22,230 nucleotides of DNA from positions 1 through 22,230 of the forward strand of contig JAWOBA010000268.1 of NCBI GenBank assembly GCA_046498285.1. Direction: 5' to 3'. Position numbers and translations under genes: made by a program. Under the pieces are notes generated by a model. The model saw only the letters and a list, made by a program, of their open reading frames with translations. It ran no database searches and was not told the origin of the DNA. This document shows positions 22,041 through 22,230 of the stretch, piece after piece (the stretch's first letter is position 1; each line of letters starts with the position of its first letter). This DNA comes from B33-G16 sp046498285. Lineage in GTDB: Bacteria; Desulfobacterota; DSM-4660; Desulfatiglandales; B25-G16.

Positions 22041-22230
22041 GAGACCTTTGCATAACCCCTCTTGATCTAAAGACGATGGACTTTTTTTCAGTTCCAAGGC
22101 TCTCGGGTTGGTCTTTTCAGCAACGTATCCATGGGGGAGTTTTGCCCCCTCCGCATTGCCCCGATAAATCGGGGCCTGCGGGTTCCCCCACTGATACGTT
22201 ACGAAAAGACAGCACCCTTCCACCAGTCAC
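22041..22230 (-). repeat. Dispersed repeat copy E, inverted, with nested palindrome
   Basis: This copy is inverted relative to A-D. Its right end GAGACCTTTGCATAACCCCT starts at 22041, and the core (CCATCGTC, CAGTTCCAAGGCTC, GGTCTTTTCAGC, AGCACCCTTCCACCAGTCAC) follows in reverse complement. The far end lies outside the window. It has no 32-bp module but carries a different insertion at 22122-22210. Confidence 0.8.
22111..22210. repeat. Long nested palindrome within repeat E
   Basis: The left arm GTCTTTTCAGCAACGTATCC (22111-22130) is matched by the inverse right arm GATACGTTACGAAAAGAC (22193-22210). CCCCGATAAATCGGGG sits at the centre (22159-22174), flanked by CCGCA/TGCGG, so the whole could extrude as one cruciform. 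The first 8 bases of the left arm belong to the host repeat, and AGC flanks the insert on both sides. Confidence 0.6.

Noticed and set aside
21963..22223. 86-codon minus-strand frame at the right edge
   Set aside because: Most of it is translated repeat E and its palindrome; no ribosome binding site or domain is seen.
1..22230. CRISPR array
   Set aside because: The repeats are long, variable, widely spaced and inverted in one case, with no regular spacers and no cas genes.

Overview
The window looks like chromosomal DNA of a strictly anaerobic, Gram-negative bacterium, most likely a Desulfobacterota (deltaproteobacterial) organism. The evidence is indirect: two TAXI-type TRAP transporters, a glutaconyl-CoA-decarboxylase-type carboxyltransferase, an acyl-CoA ligase, a fumarate-reductase-like flavoprotein, a Thi4-type thiazole synthase, lipoprotein and signal-peptide signals, and a moderate-to-low GC content. 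No species can be named from sequence alone. Both ends fall inside copies of the same dispersed repeat, in opposite orientations, so the window is probably a contig that broke at repeats.

Layout. 1-125: partial repeat copy A. 150-284: tail of a truncated gene. 287-5225 (+): MmgE/PrpD enzyme, small lipoprotein, TAXI solute receptor, intercistronic hairpin, fused TRAP permease. 5226-6252: intergenic DNA with repeat copy B and frameshifted gene remnants. 6253-9707 (+): FAD flavoprotein and AMP-forming acyl-CoA ligase. From 9716 the strand switches. Read right to left, the minus arm is: carboxyltransferase (17006-15273), creatininase-family enzyme (15189-14422), repeat copy C inside a broken ORF region, a decayed lipoprotein gene, TAXI receptor, hairpin, DUF1850 protein and a second fused TRAP permease (ends 9716). 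17007-18518 is gene-poor, with repeat copy D and a cluster of TGTCCAAA half-sites. 18519-20802 (+): thi4 and mgtE. 20780-21733 (-): patatin-like phospholipase, overlapping mgtE tail to tail. 22041-22230: partial repeat copy E.

How the genes may work together. The central 17 kb is two convergent arms, each pairing a TAXI-TRAP importer with carbon-acid or CoA enzymes. A plausible but unproven reading is an organic-acid catabolic island. Substrates would be captured by the two periplasmic receptors, imported, activated by the ligase, and processed by the MmgE/PrpD enzyme, the flavoprotein, the creatininase-like amidohydrolase and the carboxyltransferase. The substrate is not visible from sequence.

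The most unusual observations are these. (1) A small lipoprotein gene precedes the first TAXI receptor, and a frameshifted paralogue sits at the equivalent place before the second, suggesting an uncharacterised lipoprotein accessory of TAXI-TRAP systems. (2) A dispersed repeat family with terminal inverted repeats itself carries nested palindromes and exact 32-bp insertions, each made of two 16-bp units and each placed between GG and AA. (3) The Thi4 protein appears to have Phe where the sulfur-donor Cys or the metal-binding His is expected.
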